This document shows positions 60,868 through 64,000 of a stretch of 64,000 nucleotides of DNA, one piece after another. The notes beneath the pieces are model-generated. The model did not search any database. It saw only the letters and a list, made by a program, of their open reading frames with translations, and was not told the DNA's origin. The translations under genes and the position numbers were made by a program. The DNA is from CAZMGV01 sp964621525 [NCBI: uncultured bacterium] (GTDB taxonomy: Bacteria; JAGRBM01): positions 1 to 64,000 of the forward strand of contig CAZUMS010000005.1 of assembly GCA_964621525.1 (NCBI GenBank), in the 5' to 3' direction. Position 1 is the stretch's first letter. Each line of letters opens with the position of its first letter.

Positions 60868-62289
60868 TCAATTCAGCTGACCGAACAATTGCTGAGTCCG
60901 TGAGCTTTTCAGGGCGAACGTCGTCGTCAGGGGCATGCGGGTCATGTATTCGGCGTTCGCATAAGTGGCCAGATCTGCAACCCGGTTGGAAAGCTGCGGG
61001 TAAGGGGCCCCATGAACTTCCTGACCCGTATCCCGGGCGATAATAAAGGAGAAATTAATGGCCGTGATAAGTGCCGTAGAAGGTTCCGCATAGTTCGGAT
61101 CGATCTGGATCGGCGAGAGGCCCGTCACTCCCGAAGCCCCGGGCTCCGGTACCTGACTGGAGCTGTCCGAATCCAGGAAATATTCGATCTGCATGTCTTC
61201 AACGCCATCGGCGAGAACGGTAAATCCGGTTTCGTCGTCCGGAAACTCCGAGCCTTCGTAATCATAGCGGGCCAGCACCGGCATTGAGCTCCCGTCACGC
61301 CGGATGAAATACGTATGCAGGTAGGCAAGAGCTGCCGCAGAACACTGGGAGTTTCTCTGAGCACTGGCGGTGGCAAGCCCGGTCTGGGTCACTGCCCCTC
61401 CGGTAATGATGCCATTCAGATCGGTAGCTCCGCTGCAACCGAGAGAGAGTCCCATATACTGGTTCGATAGGGGATCAGTGCTCCCATAGAGGGCGACCGA
61501 TTTACCCGTGGATTCCAGTTCCATGATCCAGCGGTTAAATGGCAGCTCCGGCTCGATTTTGTAACTCACATTGACCGCCAGTTCCTCAACAGTGGACGGA
61601 ACGACATCAGTGATCCGGACCATGCGGTAACGGCCCACACTTGGCGTACCGATACCGAACGAACGCACGAGTAGCAGCCTGCCGGCAGCATTGGGATCCA
61701 TGCTGGGGTAGTAGTACGACCGTTCCCTCGGACTATAGAGCCGGTTGAAAAACTGGTAGGCGAAGTGGCGGTATGAGACTGTTTCGGTTTCGGAAGAATG
61801 ACGGGAGATGGGGACAAATGTCATCTGGATAAGCCCGGCACCATTGTCGTTGGCAACGATTCCCGTTATCGGGAACGTCCCTGCCAGCGTGATTTCGTCG
61901 GATTCCGTGACGCCGCCATCGCTCGTAATTGAGGTGGCATTCACCTTCCCGTACTCGGTCCCGGTCACCTTCCTTGGAATGATTGCCGCGCCGAAGGTAG
62001 ATTCCCGGCCCTTGCGGTCGAACAGCTCACCAGCGCCGGCCTTTTCCACGCTCTCCTGAAGCAGCGTTGATATGTCACGGGTGTCCTGAAGCAGCTGCGC
62101 CACCGCCTCACGCGGCGCAAGCGCCCGCATGGTCACAAAGACCGCATCCGTGGAGGCCGCCATGAACATGGCCAGGATACCCAGCGACACAATCATCTCG
62201 AGAAAAGTAAAACCCGCAGACGAACGCCCCTTCCGGAACACCGCATACCGGACACCTGCTCTGCAGCTCGAATGGTACCTGGCGCTCAT
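60868..62289 (-). CDS. PilW-like minor pilin
   Basis: 473 residues. A class III-like prepilin signal, SSAGFTFLEMIVSLGILAMF, has the conserved G/FT.LE junction (cleavage before Phe, Glu at +5). It is larger than typical PilW (about 270-350); the extra length is in the globular part after about 180. ATG 62289 overlaps the pilV stop (ATGA) with GGAG 7 bases upstream. PilW forms part of the pilus-initiation complex with PilX and PilY1. Confidence 0.85.
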   Translation of the reverse strand: MSARYHSSCRAGVRYAVFRKGRSSAGFTFLEMIVSLGILAMFMAASTDAVFVTMRALAPREAVAQLLQDTRDISTLLQESVEKAGAGELFDRKGRESTFGAAIIPRKVTGTEYGKVNATSITSDGGVTESDEITLAGTFPITGIVANDNGAGLIQMTFVPISRHSSETETVSYRHFAYQFFNRLYSPRERSYYYPSMDPNAAGRLLLVRSFGIGTPSVGRYRMVRITDVVPSTVEELAVNVSYKIEPELPFNRWIMELESTGKSVALYGSTDPLSNQYMGLSLGCSGATDLNGIITGGAVTQTGLATASAQRNSQCSAAALAYLHTYFIRRDGSSMPVLARYDYEGSEFPDDETGFTVLADGVEDMQIEYFLDSDSSSQVPEPGASGVTGLSPIQIDPNYAEPSTALITAINFSFIIARDTGQEVHGAPYPQLSNRVADLATYANAEYMTRMPLTTTFALKSSRTQQLFGQLN

Positions 62290-62975
62290 GGTAGGGCTCC
62301 ACTCATCAAGAGACGGGATGGATCGTCGGTAATCCAAACCTCGCCCGTGTTTTTGGCTCCGGAAGCCTTGGAGGTCATGACATACTTGATCAGATATGTA
62401 TTCGCTGTCCGGTCATTTCGTTCGGCTCCGCCGATCTGTCTCTGACCCGCGTTGCATGACCCCCGGAATGCCTTACCCGATGAATCCGGGACACACCGGG
62501 GCAAACCCTGTTCGTCCTTGCGGTCTGGAGTGCAGACACCGTAGACGTTCATCTCGAACGTAAACGGGTACCCGACTTTACCGTCTGGCAAGGGATCTCC
62601 GTTAAATGTATCCAGATCTTCGACAAGAGAATCCGGGGTCAGAAGCACTTCATCGTAGGTATCGGGATCAGCGTCAGTATCGCACTCGAAGGTCGTATTG
62701 ACCCCCTTGGCCTCCAAATACTCCCGTGGCACACGGTACAGCTGTGAAACCCGGTCCAGCACAGCGATAGTTGACATCGTCATTGAATAGTTATCCCGGT
62801 TGCGGTTGATCGCTTCCTGGGCCATCGCGGTCACACCAGCCAGTGCGATAAACAGCAGGCCGACCGAAACCATCATTTCCAAAAGCGTAAACCCGGCAGG
62901 GTTCATGCGCATTTTCAGGCCGGCACCAAGACGTCCTTTACGGCTCATGTGTCGGCTATTCGGTTCAGGCATCAT
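62286..62975 (-). CDS. PilV-like minor pilin
   Basis: About 229 residues. The prepilin junction NPAGFTLLEMMVSVGLLFIA lies about 25 residues in (cleavage after Gly, Glu at +5). A C-terminal globular domain follows, with Cys in FECDTDAD, VYGVCTPD, PRCVPD and GSCNAG. Three ATGs cluster at 62981, 62975 and 62972; the later ones are better spaced from GAGG. It is 12 bases after fimT and coupled to pilW. Confidence 0.82.
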   Translation of the reverse strand: MMPEPNSRHMSRKGRLGAGLKMRMNPAGFTLLEMMVSVGLLFIALAGVTAMAQEAINRNRDNYSMTMSTIAVLDRVSQLYRVPREYLEAKGVNTTFECDTDADPDTYDEVLLTPDSLVEDLDTFNGDPLPDGKVGYPFTFEMNVYGVCTPDRKDEQGLPRCVPDSSGKAFRGSCNAGQRQIGGAERNDRTANTYLIKYVMTSKASGAKNTGEVWITDDPSRLLMSGALP

Positions 62976-62987
62976 CTTCATTCCACC

Positions 62988-63683
62988 TCAGAACCCGTTC
63001 CGCCAAAGCTCCCATTTGGAGCCCAGCCATCCGTAGGTGATGGTCCGGCCATTCGGCCGGACAACGATCGCACGGGCAGCCGAATCGGTATTATCAATCT
63101 CGGCCCCGTTATTGCGGAGAATATTCAGGTAAACCGTGTCGGTATTGGCGTTTAACGGGGTAGTGACCCCACCAGGACCGATCGTGATCACGTTGTCCGG
63201 TGAGGTGATACCGTCCGCTTCCGTCGCATGGGTAACCAGGTCGACAGGGCCCCCTGCGCTTACGAGTCCGAAAGCCACGCTACGCTCTCCGCGGCATCCG
63301 AAATCAGAGAGGGTCACTGTTTCGCAGGGTTCATCCGGATCGACGGCAAGGTCCCCGTTCATATCGACATGCCGGGCATAAGCAAAACGGTCTTCTTTTA
63401 ACGCATGGCCATAACAGTTGAAGCCGAGCCACATATTAACGGTCCAGTTATTCGCTCGTGCGCTGCTGCGCGCTGCCAGCATATCCATGGTAAAGGCACG
63501 GGACTTTGAGCTCAGCACAGGCTTGCAACGGTCCATCACATTGGCCGAGGCTATGGCGGAAATGACGGCAATAATGGCGACAACAACCATAACCTCCATG
63601 AGCGTCATGCCTGACTGCAACCTGTCCGTCCGAAGCCGGTTCCGGCTCAATCTGGAGGCTCTGTTTCTGTAGGCCGTTGACAT
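62988..63683 (-). CDS. FimT/GspH-family minor pilin
   Basis: 231 residues. The prepilin junction QSGMTLMEVMVVVAIIAVIS (cleavage after Gly, Glu at +5) is followed by a GspH/FimT-type domain with RAFTMDMLAARSSARANNWT, a Cys-containing loop, and the typical C-terminal RAIVVRPNGRTITYGW. FimT-like proteins are initiating minor pilins and in some species bind DNA for transformation (family knowledge). ATG 63683 has GGGA 7 bases upstream. First gene of the operon, 65 bases after the sigma-54 promoter. Confidence 0.85.
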   Translation of the reverse strand: MSTAYRNRASRLSRNRLRTDRLQSGMTLMEVMVVVAIIAVISAIASANVMDRCKPVLSSKSRAFTMDMLAARSSARANNWTVNMWLGFNCYGHALKEDRFAYARHVDMNGDLAVDPDEPCETVTLSDFGCRGERSVAFGLVSAGGPVDLVTHATEADGITSPDNVITIGPGGVTTPLNANTDTVYLNILRNNGAEIDNTDSAARAIVVRPNGRTITYGWLGSKWELWRNGF

Positions 63684-63747
63684 CGCGATTTCCCAAGTCA
63701 TTGCAATTGCTTATGCAGGTCGGCTGTGAACCTTTGTTAATCGGGCA

Positions 63748-63762
63748 GCAATAGTTGTTCCC
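63748..63762 (-). promoter_or_regulatory. Sigma-54 promoter of the minor-pilin operon
   Basis: The minus strand reads GGGAAC-AACTA-TTGC (63762 to 63748), matching TGGCAC-N5-TTGC at 8 of 10 positions and with GG and GC at the required 10-base spacing. Transcription would start near 63736, about 53 bases before the fimT start. The space between 63763 and 63914 could hold activator sites. Confidence 0.72.
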
Positions 63763-63914
63763 AAGCTTCGTATACGGATAACTAACTGAAATTACGGCGA
63801 TTGATGCGCTGCATTATTTCAAAACGGCGCATTTGATCGAAGCCAAAGCGCAGGGAGTTCGTGATGAAAGGAGTTCAGGCACGCAAAAGTTGCGTGGCAA
63901 AGAAAGAATCCGGC

Positions 63915-64000
63915 CTAATCATCCACCCGCATACGCTTCAGTTTATAGAGGAGCGTGCGATTCGAAATTCCCAGAATCTTAGCCGCATGCGCCCGGTTAC
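63915..64000 (-). CDS. NtrC-family regulator, C-terminal HTH (partial, runs off the window)
   Basis: The last 28 codons before a TAG at 63917-63915 read NRAHAAKILGISNRTLLYKL then KRMRVDD, the Fis-type helix-turn-helix that ends NtrC-family sigma-54 activators (PilR in pilus loci). The 5' part lies beyond the window end. It is on the same strand as the pilin operon and ends about 150 bases before the sigma-54 promoter, so it is the likely activator. Confidence 0.85.
   Translation of the reverse strand, partial: NRAHAAKILGISNRTLLYKLKRMRVDD

Overview
This is a 64 kb stretch of high-GC (about 60% or more by eye) chromosome from a Gram-negative bacterium. GTG and TTG starts are common. Diderm markers are several lipoproteins, an OmpA-like protein and a type IV pilus biogenesis operon. 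Two-component systems with AAA+ sigma-54 activators, a complete chemosensory operon, a HEAT-repeat protein and an archaeal-type phosphoglycerate mutase (ApgM) suggest a deltaproteobacteria-like or allied candidate lineage. The sequence does not allow a firmer placement. Most of the window is ordinary core chromosome; the only mobile-element scar is at about 15.0-15.6 kb.

Layout. 0-1.4 kb: a HAD phosphatase (-) and a methyltransferase (+). 1.4-12.8 kb (all -): a chemosensory operon transcribed as HEAT-repeat protein, cheR, cheY-like, cheA, cheW-like, mcp, parA, a ParB-N-terminus-like partner, cheB, and a geranylgeranyl-reductase-family flavoprotein coupled to cheB. 13-14.9 kb (+): a YciO/Sua5-type gene and a DUF1015 gene. 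14.96-15.64 kb: tRNA-Glu(UUC), a decayed serine-recombinase tail running antisense into it, a block of three hairpins, and a composite repeat whose other copy opens the window. 15.8-17 kb: apgM with its own promoter, leader hairpin and strong terminator. 17-26 kb (-): a long same-strand run with LysM lipoprotein, OmpA-like lipoprotein, ppx/gppA, cNMP-binding protein, gamma carbonic anhydrase, cdsA, bifunctional-nuclease domain, miaB, a PEGA-like exported protein, rhodanese and a SRPBCC protein. 26-27.1 kb: rplM-rpsI with a clear sigma-70 promoter and terminator.

27-33 kb is a patch of less familiar genes: a 929-residue beta-propeller-like lipoprotein, a degenerate CobS-like membrane protein, a JAMM metalloprotease-like protein with a stretched zinc motif, a Tat-exported superoxide-reductase-like protein and a DUF6584-like protein. 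33-37 kb: a membrane sensor kinase and its NtrC-type partner, then a PilZ protein. 37-40 kb: an ABC1/UbiB kinase and a PhaC-like hydrolase with Ser in the nucleophile position. 39.8-45.1 kb (+): a membrane protein, a large class A PBP and a PEGA-like lipoprotein. 45-51.9 kb: glycosyltransferase, tlyA, DUF547, TPR protein, small membrane protein, ftsY and another histidine kinase. 51.9-55.5 kb: smc, preceded by an AT-rich region with a palindrome and two tandem DnaA boxes.

55.8-63.7 kb (-): a minor-pilin/PilY1 operon (fimT, pilV, pilW, pilX, pilY1) behind a good sigma-54 promoter at about 63.75 kb. The last 86 bases encode the Fis-type HTH tail of an NtrC-family regulator, the obvious candidate activator. 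The most distinctive system is the chemosensory operon with its own ParA ATPase and a protein carrying a ParB-like ParA-stimulating N-terminal peptide. I read it as a machinery for positioning or segregating chemoreceptor arrays, built differently from the Vibrio ParC/ParP pair.
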